Translations under genes and position numbers: made by a program
In this document: one piece after another, positions 47,218 to 58,997 of the stretch
Position numbering within the stretch: the first letter of the stretch is position 1
Layout of the letters: each line of letters opens with the position of its first letter
Notes under the pieces: generated by a model
Database searches by the model: none
What the model was told of the DNA's origin: nothing
What the model saw: only the letters and a program-made list of their open reading frames with translations
Assembly (NCBI RefSeq): GCF_000003815.2
Contig: NC_049986.1
Span: 7,915,014-7,979,013 of the forward strand
Source of the DNA: Branchiostoma floridae
Lineage: Eukaryota; Chordata; Leptocardii; Amphioxiformes; Branchiostomatidae
Length of the DNA: 64,000 nucleotides
Direction of reading: 5' to 3'

Positions 47218-47482
47218 CGGACAAGCTTTATTGACACGGCAAAAAGTAAAGTTACTTTTATATGGCCAACTATAATACACCCGATATTATTATTACTATA
47301 AACTACAGCAAAAAAGAGAGAAAGAATACAGGATATATCTTACAATTCTACTAATTAAACAGTATATGATAATAAGATTCCACTAGTTAAACAATATAGG
47401 ATAATAAGGAAGAACTTCTATGCAATCAGGTGGGGCTAAACGTGTCACTATCTTTTCTAATCACAAAGCAATCTTTTGTGTA

Positions 47483-47720
47483 TTAACCTATCTTAGCATT
47501 ATGAGAGCTCTTGGATCCTAAGCTATAGTCAAATCTACTTCTGGTATCTAGAATCTTGAAATCTGTAGTATTTAGACATAGGAATGTGAATAACTTATTG
47601 CGTAACATATCATACATAGCGCATTCCATGACGAAGTGAAATTCATTTTCGATTTGCTTTGGACAAAATGGGTAGAACCTTTGGTCAGGGGCTACATTGT
47701 GGTATCTTTCTGTTTCAATA
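47483..47720 (-). mobile_element. Non-LTR retrotransposon C-terminal fragment
   Basis: Minus-strand frame reads RFYPFCPKQIENEFHFVMEC then YDMLRNKLF, the C-x-x-C...H...C signature common at the C-terminus of LINE polyproteins (CPFCP, EFHFVMECAMYD). It ends at a stop at 47483. The 3' terminus likely extends to about 47220, where GTGTCAATAAAG is read on the same strand. 5' truncated. Confidence 0.6.
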
Positions 47721-48229
47721 AATCACATGCATGATAATGAAGCATCCACATTAGGCAGCACGTGCCCTTCATTTTTTGCAACGTTTTTTTTTTCATTTGT
47801 CAGACATGGAAAGAGCAGTGAGGTCCATTTTCTATCGCCCTACTCTAGAAGATAAGGCCACAATAATTGTAATTCGGTGCCGATAAAAGAGACTACCAAT
47901 AAGTAATAAAGTACTTGCAGGGATGACTATTCTTGTTTGGGTAGAGTAAGGAGTGTATTGTAGCAAGTCCTCCAGAAATGGCACATGATACCATGGCAGA
48001 CAAACGCTGAAACAAAACAGTAAATTCAACAAGAAAATGTAGGATTCTTGTATGTTTATCAAATGTAGTTATATTTAGTCTTGAAAGGGAATTTCGTACC
48101 GAAAGAAATCTATTCTGAATTAAACTTGCATGTTTCTCCCAAACCGCAAAATATGAATATCATTGTCATATTAACCAATCAATCTTGTCATATGATGATG
48201 ATGATCAATATTTTTTGTTCGTATGGATA

Positions 48230-48386
48230 CAGTAGAAACCAGTTAATTGCACTACTGTTAACTGCACGGAATCCCAAAATCCCAAACCGGTGCGGTCCAG
48301 CTAGATAGCTTCGCATTCTTGCACCATCCGGATAATTGCACGAAATTCACTGGCAAATAGGTCGTGCCATTAAGCGGCTTCTACTG
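48230..48386. mobile_element. Tigger/pogo-like MITE, copy 1
   Basis: CAGTAGAAACCAGTTAATTG at the left and GCCATTAAGCGGCTTCTACTG at the right end, flanked on both sides by TA, as in pogo/Tigger elements. 157 bp, no coding capacity. Confidence 0.7.
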
Positions 48387-48711
48387 TACTAGATATATTC
48401 CAAAGTTAAACATCATTGGTTGTTACAGTTAAGGTCACACAAACTTCATGTCCTGATGTGGAGATTGAAAGATCGAAAAAAAAATGCCTGGCTGTATACA
48501 TGGACAATGAATATGAAAAGAAAAGTCTGAAGGAAAAATTTTTACCTCGGCAGATTTACATTTTAACCCTCTGGTTAATAATATATTGTTCTCTTGTTTG
48601 ATTTTTTTTCTGAGAAATTTAGATGATGTGGCCTTTTAATTTAAGGGAGAAGGTGTCAAAAAAGGGAAAAGAGAAGAAAGAAATGGAAAATCTGTACCTC
48701 GGCGGTTTCAG

Positions 48712-48974
48712 GGAATAATTATAATGACCGACCCAGCCCATCCTCACAACGACATGTACTTCTCTACACGCACGGGACAGGGGAAACGACATCCACCCGA
48801 GACTGATCACTGTGCGCAACAGTACAAAGGTGCATGATGGTACGAGAAACGAAACGCAACGGCATGTATCATCCTGGGACTCACCGGTCCATTACAGATG
48901 GCGTCAACTGGTTCCCATGGAAAGGATACGACTATTCCCTAAAAACTACTGAAATGAAGATAAGGCCTAACTAG
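48712..48974 (+). pseudogene. FReD unit 11, orphan last exon
   Basis: A TTTCAG acceptor and MTDPAHPHNDMYFST identify exon 6. An insertion in ACACGCACGGGACAGGGG shifts the frame at the calcium loop, GCATGATGGTAC puts a TGA where the first Trp codon of GAWWY stood, and the Cys-His-Arg-Ala segment is partly deleted. It recovers to [15 protein letters not shown] and stop at 48972-48974, with AATAAA at 49029. No other exon of the unit is nearby. Confidence 0.85.
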
Positions 48975-49101
48975 ACCAGGAAATAGGGAAGACGGTCGAG
49001 TCCACGTCCATTCTACACCGATTATTGAAATAAAACACTTGTACCATATGCTGTTGTTTGCGTCTAATTTCTAATTATTACCTTCATACAAACTGGAGGT
49101 A

Positions 49102-49276
49102 CAACAGAGGCCGCTTAATTGCACGGCCTATTTGCCAGTGAATTTCGTGCAATTGTCCGGCTGGTGCAATAATGCGAAGTTATCTCGCTGGACCGCACCG
49201 GCTAGGGATTTTGGGATTCCGTGCAGTTAAGAGAAGTGTGGCGTTAATCCGTTGTGCAATTAACTGGCTTCAATTG
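49102..49276. mobile_element. Tigger/pogo-like MITE, copy 2, inverted
   Basis: Inverted relative to the copy at 48230: CGCTTAATTGCACGGCCTAT, GTGAATTTCGTGCAATT and GGGATTTTGGGATTCCGTGC are shared. TA at both borders. The two copies flank the orphan FReD exon. Confidence 0.7.
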
Positions 49277-49399
49277 TATTGTTTTCGATGTGTGTGTGTG
49301 TGTTTGCCTGTGAGTCTGCTTGTATTTGTGGTCAGTTTAACTTAAGAGCCTTTAGCTGGATGGTGGTGGTATTTAATAGGAAATACTCAAAGATAACAC

Positions 49400-49545
49400 T
49401 TAGCCTCGCGTGCAAATAGGGTACGACCCGGTCCTTGAGAACTTAACAGATGTTTCTATTAAGCTATACATACACACACACGTACACAAGCACGTATACG
49501 TCTACTGCACACTACGTAGAAGTTCACCATCACCTTCACATCGTC
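49400..49545 (+). promoter_or_regulatory. Class B FReD upstream block, unit 12
   Basis: AGCCTCGCGTGCAAATAGGG and GAGAACTTAACAGATGTTTC before the ATG at 49546; the E-box core has decayed to CAGATG, which is still CANNTG. Confidence 0.5.
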
Positions 49546-49855
49546 ATGAATGTTCTTTCCATCTTCTTCCTCTTCCTTCTGTGCCAACTCAGCAGCACAG
49601 CGACTCACGATCATGTTAGTTTGGAGGAGTCTCCCGGATCAGCTGTGGCTGATGTTGAAGAAAACGTTTCGTTGATTGAATCTTCCCTAACATATGGACA
49701 ACATCTACAGACCTTGAACCAGCAGTTGGAAGAACTGAAGAACGACACACAGCAATGTTGTGATGGACAGTGGACGGTAAGTCCATGTTTTTGATAAGAC
49801 TAACAGGGGAAGATAATGCAATAATTGTATGTCCCACATTTGTAGCAGCAGCGGC

Positions 49856-49931
<76 letters not shown>

Positions 49932-49954
49932 ATAGTAGTAGCAGTAGTAGTAGT

Positions 49955-49985
<31 letters not shown>

Positions 49986-50011
49986 CTACTAGTAGTAGTA
50001 ATAGTAGTATC

Positions 50012-50055
<44 letters not shown>

Positions 50056-52186
50056 CAGTAGTAAAGTTGTAAATTTACATGATTTATGCATGGTGATGTT
50101 GATAATTGACACATGTCACAAGTATACAAGTCTGATCATTAATCATTAAGCGCTTTTGCATTTTTTGCATATATTTTGCATATATCTGGCCAACATCGTA
50201 CAACAACATCAGGAAAACCTGGAAGAGCTACAATTAAGCGTGTATAAACAAGAGAACGTCAATCAACAACAACAGGCCCAGATTCAACAACTGAAATCAA
50301 CGATGTATGACCAGGCAAATCTTATTCAGCAGCAAGAAACCAAAATGCAACAAATGCAGACACTCTTGAACCAACTGTCAGGTATGTAATCAGTGTGTTT
50401 TCTTGAGAACAGATGTTAAATTTACACCTAGAAAATTCAATGTAAACTTTAAACATAGAAAATTCGATTCTATTTCATGAGTCATAATAAACGGTGGTGT
50501 TCGTCCAAGTATACCACCGTTTCAAAGGAATCCAACATCACATATACTGATAAGCAAACATGATTCTTTCATATGATTTTGCAAACTCAGACAAGCTGAA
50601 TGGTGCCCGTGACTGTATGGAAGTGCTGACGACTGGACACGACACCAGCGGGGTGTACACCATCTACCCTGATGGAGGAGGGAAAAGTCCTGTTCACGTC
50701 TACTGTGACATGGACACTGACGGGGGCGGATGGACGGTATAGACTTCAGACTATTCTTTAATCTATATATCTTTCGATTATTTAGCGACATAGTCGTGCT
50801 AACCGGCTTATATAAAGTCATAATTTGGGCCAGCGAGAGAGAGATGAGAGGGGAGAGAAGAGAAGAAAAGAAAAGAAAAGAAAAGAAAGAAGAAAGAGAA
50901 CCAGAGAGGCATGGCGAATGTGTCAACTAGTAAAGCTTTTAATGCAAAGTTAAAGTACATACTTCTATTTGGCGTGTTAACTAAACGTACATTCGTAACG
51001 ACTAATGTACTTTTACAGCTATTCCAAAAGCGTCAAGACGGTTCAGTCAACTTCTACCGAGACTGGCAGGCGTACAAGACAGGGTTTGGTGACCTGAGGG
51101 GAGAGTTCTGGCTGGGTAATATTACAACTATTTATTTAATGATATAATGTACATTTTATATTCATCGTGTTGGAATATTGATGGTTCTTTTGCGTTCATC
51201 ACAACTCGTAGCACTTTCTACTTAACTGTTTTAGGTAATGACCACTTGCACCGCCTGACGGCCCAGGATGTGTACGAACTGCGGGTGGATCTGGAGGACT
51301 TTGAGGGTAACACGGCCTACGCCAAGTACAACATCTTCAGGGTGGAGGATGAGATGCACAAGTACAGGCTCACTGTGGACGGCTACAATGGCACTGCAGG
51401 TATATACGTCCCGCGAGCTTTTTGCATTAGGTCACGGGATGAAACCTTGCGGTGAAACCCACGCACCACGGTCTCTTGTGGCTTCTTGAGATGAAAAGGC
51501 ACCTTGTTCATTGAAGAGTCTAGTACTCTTATTTTCTCTTTGTGTCTACTTTATACTAGGTAAAAAGACATTCTCCAATCCAATATAATGATGAATGGTG
51601 CGAGTAGGAATGGTTTCAGAGGTTGGCTTGGATCGCAACTATTGCAACTCTCGCGAATCACATTCTTGCATTATCATGAAAGTTTACATGTGTTGGTATT
51701 TAGCATTGCACACTCGGACTTGAACCTTTGTTCAAACTCAACGTTACCAGCGGGCGTTAAAGACTTCCCATATACATAGCACTTTTGACCAAATGCTGAC
51801 GTCACGTGTACATTTGTTCACTTGACGTGGCCACTTGAATTCTGATCGATGGAGACTTCCAGGGTAAATCTAGCTTCTTGTGTTTGAACAAAGTTTTAAC
51901 TTTGTATATTAATCCCTTCCCAGGGGACGGCATGACCGATGAAGTAAACCCTCACCACGGCATGTACTTTACTACACAAGACAGGGACAACGACATCCAC
52001 CCTGCCGATAACTGTGCCCAAGAGTTCAAGGGAGCGTGGTGGTACAGTAGCTGTCACCGTGCCAACCTGAACGGCCTGTACCTGGCGGCGGGGCAGCAGT
52101 CTCAGGCGGACGGGGTCAACTGGAAGCCGTGGAGAGGCTACCACACTTCGCTAAAAAGTGCTGAAATGAAAATAAGGCCTAACTAG
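49546..52186 (+). CDS. Secreted fibrinogen-domain protein, unit 12 (intact)
   Basis: Predicted 356-residue secreted FReD protein and the most diverged unit. Exons 49546-49776, 50213-50381, 50591-50736, 51019-51115, 51235-51399 and 51924-52186. Signal peptide about 1-20 ([20 protein letters not shown]), KNDT sequon and Cys pair at the end of exon 1, coiled coil 78-133, fibrinogen domain 134-356. The exon 2 start is uncertain: no AG follows the usual position, and the only acceptor in phase is ACATCAG at 50212, with a poor pyrimidine tract. Exon 3 has donor GTATAG. Exon 6 is distinctive: [28 protein letters not shown], then [11 protein letters not shown] and [16 protein letters not shown]. Intron 1 holds a long AGT microsatellite. 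No AATAAA is seen within 200 bases of the stop. Confidence 0.78.
49843..50064. repeat. (AGT)n microsatellite in unit 12 intron 1
   Basis: About 220 bases of AGT with occasional AGC and ACT. It produces spurious poly-Ser, poly-Val and poly-Leu frames. Confidence 0.95.
50838..50903. repeat. Purine-rich AG/AAAAG tract in unit 12 intron 3
   Basis: GAGAGAGAGATGAGAGGGG followed by repeated GAAAA and GAAAGAAG; no pyrimidines on the plus strand apart from an occasional T. Confidence 0.85.
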
Positions 52187-52419
52187 AAAAAGGACGCCGA
52201 AATTGTAAACAACTCTGATCACAAAAGAAGAAAACCATTTATCCTGTTGTTACAATATTCGCTGTAGGTATATCACAGACATGAAAATCAGTCTACGATC
52301 TGAACAGCAAAAGTTTCTATGATTTTCATTAACACAGATCCAACATATTTCAAATAGCCAATACAGGTAGTTCCTGATCAAAGGGCTTTATTGGCAGATT
52401 TGTAGCATACCTCGTATGG

Positions 52420-54263
52420 ATGGTCATACCTTGTCATACCTTGGTCATACCTTGGCAATACCTTGGCTATACTTTGGTCATACCTTGGCCATACCTTGGT
52501 CATACCTTGGACATACCTTGGTCATACATTGGTCATACCTTGGTCATACCTTGGTCATACCTTGGTCATACCTTAGTCATACCTTGGCCATACCTTGGCC
52601 ATACGTTGGTCATACCTTGGTCATACCTTGGCCATACCTTGGCCATACCTGGGTCATACCTTGGCCATACCTTGGTCATACCTTGGTCATACCTTGGTCA
52701 TACCTTGGTCATACCTTGGTCATACCTTGGTCATACCTTGGTCATATCTTGGCCATACCTTGGCCATACCTTGGTCATAACTTGGTCATACCTTGGCCAT
52801 ACCTTGGTCATACCTTGCTCATACCTTGGTCATACCTTGGCCATACCATGGTCATACCTTGCCCAAACCTTGGTCATACCTTGGCCATACCTTGGTAAAA
52901 CCTTGGTCATACCTTTGTCATACCTTGGTCATACCTTGGTCATACCTTGGTCATACCTTGGTCATACCTTGGCCATACCTTGGTCATACCTTGGCCCTAC
53001 CTTGGCCATACCTTGGTCATACCTTGGTCATACCTTGGCCATACCTGAATCATACCTTGGTCATACCTTGGTCATACCTTGGTCATACCTTGGCCATACC
53101 TTGGTCATACCTTGGTCATACCTTTGCCATACCTTGGCATACCTTGGTCATACCTTGGTCATACCTTGGCCATACCTTGGTCATACCTTGGTCATACCTT
53201 GGTCATACCTTGGTCATACCTTGGTCATACCTTGGACATTCCTTGGCCATACCTTGGTCATACCTTGGTCATACCTTGGTCATACCTTGGTCATACCTCT
53301 GCCATACTTTGGCCATACCTTGGTCATACCTTGGTTATACCTTACTCATACCTTGGCCATACCTTGGCTATACCTTGGTCTTACCTTGGTCATACCTTGG
53401 CCATACCTTGGTCATACCTTGGTTATACCTTGGCCATACCTTGGTCATACCTTGGTCATTTCTTGGTCATACCTTGGCCATACCTTGGTCATACCTTGGT
53501 CCTACCTTGGTCATACCTTGGCCATACCTTGGTCATACCTTGGTCATACTTTGGTCATATCTTGGTCATACCTTGGCCATACCTTGGTCATACCTTGGTC
53601 ATACCTTGGCCATACGTTTGTCATACCTTGGCCATACTTTGGTCATACCTTGGCAATACCTTGGCCATACCTTGGTCATACCTTGGCCATACCTTGGTCA
53701 TACCTTGGCCATACGTTGGTCATGCCTTGGCCATGCCTTGGCCATACCTTGGCCATACCTTGGCTATACCTTGGTCATACTTTGGTCATACCTTGGTCAT
53801 ACCTTGGTCATACCTTGGCTATACCTTGGTCATACCTTGGTCATACCTTGGTTATACCTTGGTCATACCCTGGTCATACCTTGGTCATACCTTGGTCATA
53901 ACTTGGTCATACCTTGGTCATACCTTGGCCATACCTTGGCCATACCTTGGCCATACGTTGGTCATACCTTTGCCATACCTTGGTCATACCTTGGTCATAC
54001 CTTGGTCATACCTTGGCCATACCTTGGTCATACCTTGGTCATACCTATGCCATACCTTGGCCATACCTTGGCCATACCTTGGTCATACATTGGCCATACC
54101 TTGGTCATACCTTGGTCATACCTTGGTCATACCTTGGCCATACCTTGGCCATACCTTGGTCATACCTTGGTCATACCTTGGCCATACCTTGGCCATACAT
54201 TGGTCATACCTTGGCCATATCTTGGTCATACCCTGGTCATACCTTTGTCATACCTTGGTCATA
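52420..54263. repeat. 11-bp satellite array 1
   Basis: About 1.84 kb of head-to-tail ACCTTGGTCAT and ACCTTGGCCAT units, truncated by an N gap. Most variation is at one position (T or C in GTCAT/GCCAT). An 11-bp unit without stop codons is open in all three plus frames with an 11-residue period (HTLVIPWSYLG), so the long frames here are not genes. 52187-52419 shows no gene. Confidence 0.95.
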
Positions 54264-54632
54264 NNNNNNNNNNNNNNNNNNNNNNNNNNNNNNNNNNNNN
54301 NNNNNNNNNNNNNNNNNNNNNNNNNNNNNNNNNNNNNNNNNNNNNNNNNNNNNNNNNNNNNNNNNNNNNNNNNNNNNNNNNNNNNNNNNNNNNNNNNNNN
54401 NNNNNNNNNNNNNNNNNNNNNNNNNNNNNNNNNNNNNNNNNNNNNNNNNNNNNNNNNNNNNNNNNNNNNNNNNNNNNNNNNNNNNNNNNNNNNNNNNNNN
54501 NNNNNNNNNNNNNNNNNNNNNNNNNNNNNNNNNNNNNNNNNNNNNNNNNNNNNNNNNNNNNNNNNNNNNNNNNNNNNNNNNNNNNNNNNNNNNNNNNNNN
54601 NNNNNNNNNNNNNNNNNNNNNNNNNNNNNNNN
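54264..54632. other. Assembly gap, 369 N
   Basis: Run of N ending the first satellite array; true length unknown. Confidence 1.
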
Positions 54633-54748
54633 TCAGATGTTTGAGGGCGAGGCATAAGCTACCACGCACAAATTTTCACCATGTCGTTGTGAGCGCCGGA
54701 GGCGAAAGTCATCGCTTGGGAGGTCCGGAGAAAATTTTAAAATCTTGA

Positions 54749-55285
54749 CCGTCAGTCACTAGTACTGCGAAGGGCTTAGGATTCATTTTTGATAGCAAAC
54801 TGACCTTCCAGGACCACGTGAGGTCGACAGTCTCCAAAGCCTCCAGTAGACTATACTACCTGCGTGTATTGACAAAGCAAGGGATGAGCATTCCCGACCT
54901 GGTACAGATATACTTGTCACTCATTCGCCCAGTCCTCGAGTATGGACACGTTTTGCTGGTCGGTTGCAACGAGGAACTGTCTACCAGTATGGAACGAGTT
55001 CAAAAGCGTGCCCTCCGTATCATCTCCTGTGGTGGCAGACGTTCAGTACCAAACCTTCCGTCCTTGAAAGAAAGGAGACAAGCCGCAGCAATAAAGCTGT
55101 TTAAGGAAATGCTAAAGCCACAACACCCGCTACACGACCTTGTGCCCCCCCAACGAGCTACAGCATCTGGCAGGCAACTGAGAAATCAGAACATGTTCTC
55201 AGTGCCTAAAGCAAGAACTGAAAGACTGAGACAGTCCTTTGTGCACACAGCTGTCAGACTGTTCAATTACTCTACTGCTCAGTAA
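54749..55285 (+). mobile_element. Non-LTR retrotransposon 3' end, reverse transcriptase C-terminus
   Basis: After an upstream stop the frame reads GLGFIFDSKLTFQDHV, then KASSRLYYLRVLTKQG, DLVQIYLSLIRPVLEYG and a terminal SFVHTAVRLFNYSTA followed by a stop. These are the post-catalytic and thumb-like motifs common to CR1/L2/I-type RT polyproteins, so the palm domain is missing (5' truncation or lost in the gap). The 3' region ends with a ...TGACCTCCTGCTCACG tail and an (AAAT)n run at 55453-55486, typical of a LINE 3' end. Inactive. Confidence 0.8.
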
Positions 55286-55452
55286 TGTTACTGGGTCTCG
55301 CACTAGCCTCCCGGTTGGTTCACTTACTGACTCGTTTGTAACCTGCATTTGTATGTCTATGCCATGTTTTTATTGAGACCATTTGTAACAAATCGCACTT
55401 AATTCAGGAGGTCTATGACCTCCTGCTCACGTGGATTTGTGTGTGTGAAAAC

Positions 55453-55486
55453 AAATAAATAAATAAATAAATAAATAAATAAACGT
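55453..55486. repeat. (AAAT)n tail
   Basis: About eight AAAT units at the 3' end of the preceding retrotransposon fragment. 55487-55547 has a small CTAAGTACG duplication before the gap. Confidence 0.85.
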
Positions 55487-55547
55487 CATTTCCTGCATTT
55501 TAGTGGCTGCTTGTAAACTAAGCTAAGTACGCTAAGTACGATAGTAC

Positions 55548-55682
55548 NNNNNNNNNNNNNNNNNNNNNNNNNNNNNNNNNNNNNNNNNNNNNNNNNNNNN
55601 NNNNNNNNNNNNNNNNNNNNNNNNNNNNNNNNNNNNNNNNNNNNNNNNNNNNNNNNNNNNNNNNNNNNNNNNNNNNNNNNNN
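55548..55682. other. Assembly gap, 135 N
   Basis: Run of N upstream of the first visible PIH1D1 exon. The following 55683-55870 is a C- and G-rich low-complexity stretch without a gene. Confidence 1.
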
Positions 55683-56004
55683 TTTCAGGGGTAAATTTTG
55701 GGGTTGGACTCTAGGAGGCTGATTTTTAGAAATTTCCCTCCTCAAAAAATACCCCAGGGTTCAGCTTGATTTTTGGGAGGGCGAGGCCCCCCCCCCCAAC
55801 ATATTTTCTGGGGGGGTAACCGCCCCCCCTGCCCCCCCGGTGCCGCCGCCACTGGGGTGCGTTCAGCTAACTTCAATGTTAAGTGCACTTTTTGAGAGAA
55901 ACTCAGTTCCTATATTTTTTAATGACTGGTTCAATCAACTTTTAGGTTTTAGAGAGTAAGTTGAAACAAGAAAGTTTTTCTAATATTTTCCTTTTATTTT
56001 CCAG

Positions 56005-58897
56005 GTTTCTGTGTGAAAACCAAGGCAGACAATGAGCAGAAAGTGTTCATCAATGTCTGCACAGCTGAAGAGGTGATTAAATGAATTGAAACTTAATTAT
56101 CCCATAAAAAGACTTCCTCTTAGTAAGAGATTACAAGATATTCCTGTAACAAGATAGGTACAAATTCAATTCAGATGGGTGGAATTACATTCAGTGATTT
56201 GTATTTTTTATCCCTTCCATGATAGTTTAGTTTTTATATCCCAAACAGATTGTCAGACACAATGTAAAAGCAGGATCATAGTACTGCACAAAATGATTTC
56301 CTCCTCTGAGGTGTTGGCATAAAAAAAACTTCTCTATTTCACACAGGTCCCTGAGCCCAGGGATATCAATGAGGAGGAGCTGAGAGAGATTCTGGAGTCA
56401 GAGGATGCTGGGAAATATCGCGTCAGTATGAGTATCGGGGAGCCGCACACAGAAGTGGACAAAGGTTGGAGACGTCAGCACTATGTTGTTTGAAACTCTC
56501 TTTGTCAAGTTATTTTGGCCATACGTGTCATTGTAACCATCCTGCAAAATCTTATCTTTGGTACTACAGTTTACATACTGTGAATGTAGAAATGTTTGTG
56601 GTGGTTTTATGTTTGCCGTCTTTGCCGTGGCCGCTTCACCACAAACTCAAAACCACTGTGACTATGACTCTACCACAAACTCAACAACTTTCTATTTTTC
56701 TGCTACTGCGAAATTGAATCCCTACAAAATTAAATGCATTTACAGTACTTAGTTAAAGTCTGGTTGACCCAACAATCATTATTAAGTATAATATTAGTTT
56801 AATTAAATTGCAATTACTTAAAGGTTAAGTGTCTGGTGTTGAGCCTCTTGATAGTTTATGACCAGAGACATTAATATGTAGATGTGATGTCCTTGTTATG
56901 ACTAAGTTCTGAAGAGTTTGATGAACATTGAATACAGTAACTCATGAGTGTGCCTTTACAGGTGGAAAAGGCTGTACAGCATATGATGTGATAGTCAATC
57001 CAAACTTTTACAACAAAATGCAGGTATTTCATTTAAAGCACATACATGTACAGTTTTCTGTGAATTTAGAATCTTTCAGGATATTGAATCCCCATAACTT
57101 TGTTTTTTTTTAGTGTTATAATGTACATGAATGTTGTTCTTAATCATATTGTTGTGCTTTATTTCTAGAAACAAGACATCTTCAAGGCCTTCTTCCTAGT
57201 GGTTTGTCTGGAGGGACTGGAACAAAAGTACCAAATGCTTCTCAGTAGAAGTTAGTATTACTCAATTTGTCTAACATTATTGTCTTCAGCCTTTTCCATA
57301 CTTTTTGTCACATATGCATGGATATAATGTCACAATTGTTTATGTCATCATGAGTCTGTTGATGTTTGTTATCGTACTGATGCTTTTACACCATGAATGT
57401 GTTTAAATGAAGAAGTCTGGTATTATAATATAATTCACTGCTTAAATATTGATTGTAATGATTTCCTTACCTTTTGTTTCTCAGACTACACCATCTTGAA
57501 GAACAGAAGATGTCTTGGTGCTCTTCAAGAACAGTTCCTCCGGACAAAGTCTAAACCTTTCATCCATGAGATGGACAGGTAGTAAATCCCATTTTTCCAA
57601 ACCTTTATTTTGATTCCTCTTATTCCAATTTTGCTTTGTCAATGGATAGGTATAGCTTAAAATGCTATTAGATTCCAAACTTGTAATACATGTAGTAGAA
57701 AAAAGTTCTTGCCAACATTTTCTATATACTTTATACAATTGAGGATATTATTACTTTGTTGTTGCTTTACTAGTACTTTTAAGCCTTGTCTGGAACTATG
57801 AACAATATTAAAGGGATATCATTCTGTATTTTTCCAGGGACAAGTCTTCATCTCTCATTTCTGAAGTTGAATCAACAGAAACCAGGTTGGTTTCCAATGT
57901 AGCTTTAAATTGTTGTATTTTTTTATCATGTTTGCTATTTATTTAACTTGCATTAGGTGTTAGTGTATTGGTTGCCTCTGTAACATGTTTTTGTTTATTA
58001 GCCAATCACACAAGGGGAAAGTTTCCAAGCTTTTCTTTTTACAACCAATCAGTATATTTGAAGAAGGATTTGATTGACCAATCAGGTTTCTTGTCTTATC
58101 CACAGAATACCAGAGCCAGAGTACACAATCATCAAAGAACCAGCAGACGGCTACCCAGAATTCCTGGTGGCAGAATTCAAACTACCTGCTGTGGTAAAAA
58201 CAACAACATTCAGGATTTTTACTGATAATGATTTTAGAAAAAAAAGTAGTGTTATTTTATGTAGTGCAGTCAACAAGATTTCTTAAGTATCACAAGATGG
58301 TATCATAAGATGATGTACCCATCTATTGTTGTGAAAATATCATATAGCCTCTTGAAAAAGTTTAGTCTATGTATAGTCTAAGTATTTAACTCCTTGATAA
58401 ACTCCTAAAATGTCCTCGGTTGAAGATACATACGGTTTGAACTAACTTGACGTAACATTTCTTAATAGGGCGCTCGATATAAGTAAAACTATGAAATGTT
58501 TCAATGAAATTTTGGCACTTCATTTTTTTGCGGCTAACTCGCATATGTAGCCTTGGTGCTCAACTGATGATCATATAAAGGACTATCATTATATTTATGA
58601 AGGGCAATAAACAATCTTTCCAATGATTTTTGATACAATGCAATTCATGATTTTTAATACAATTCAAGTATTCACAGAGATGTTATCCACAGAAATCAAA
58701 TTTCCAAACTCTTTGTGTTGAGTTCTATATGTTTTCTTGGTTTGCAGAGATCTGTGAAATTTTTGACCTTGGATGTTGGTGAGGACAGAATAGTCCTGGG
58801 TGCACGGCCTGACCTCTACCATCTGGACATCTTTCTACCTTATAACATCAACCAGGAAGAGTCTGGGGCACAGTTCAACCAAAAAACTAGGGTCTGT
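56005..58897 (+). CDS. PIH1D1: PIH1 domain-containing protein 1 (partial at both ends)
   Basis: R2TP/HSP90 co-chaperone component that recruits phosphorylated clients for assembly of PIKK kinases, RNA polymerases and snoRNPs (family knowledge). Exons 56005-56072, 56347-56464, 56962-57023, 57169-57250, 57485-57578, 57838-57885, 58106-58193 and 58748-58891 join in phase into about 235 codons. Recognised by [22 protein letters not shown], the ISIGEP-like [38 protein letters not shown] and LKNRRCLG of the PIH domain, then a CS-like C-terminal part ending [18 protein letters not shown]. About 50 N-terminal residues and the last beta strand are missing: the 5' exon is upstream or in a gap, and the 3' end runs into 100 N. 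I prefer PIH1D1 to PIH1D2 because of the LYHLD and INxxES motifs. Confidence 0.85.
56576..56749. mobile_element. MITE in a PIH1D1 intron
   Basis: ATACTGTGAATGTAGAAATG at the left and AATGCATTTACAGTA at the right; same family as 9719-9928. Confidence 0.6.
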
Positions 58898-58997
58898 NNN
58901 NNNNNNNNNNNNNNNNNNNNNNNNNNNNNNNNNNNNNNNNNNNNNNNNNNNNNNNNNNNNNNNNNNNNNNNNNNNNNNNNNNNNNNNNNNNNNNNNN
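58898..58997. other. Assembly gap, exactly 100 N
   Basis: A run of exactly 100 N is the usual placeholder for a gap of unknown size. It joins PIH1D1 directly to the second satellite array. Confidence 1.

Noticed and set aside
49705-50149. Poly-Leu, poly-Val and poly-Ser frames
   Set aside because: Translation of the (AGT)n microsatellite in intron 1 of unit 12.
52420-54263. CRISPR-like array
   Set aside because: Unit is 11 bp with no spacers, in an intron-bearing animal genome.
52416-54748. Very long plus-strand frames (up to 651 codons) repeating HTLVIPWSYLG
   Set aside because: Artefact of an 11-bp satellite whose unit has no stop in any forward frame; all three frames are open at once and one frame runs through N bases.
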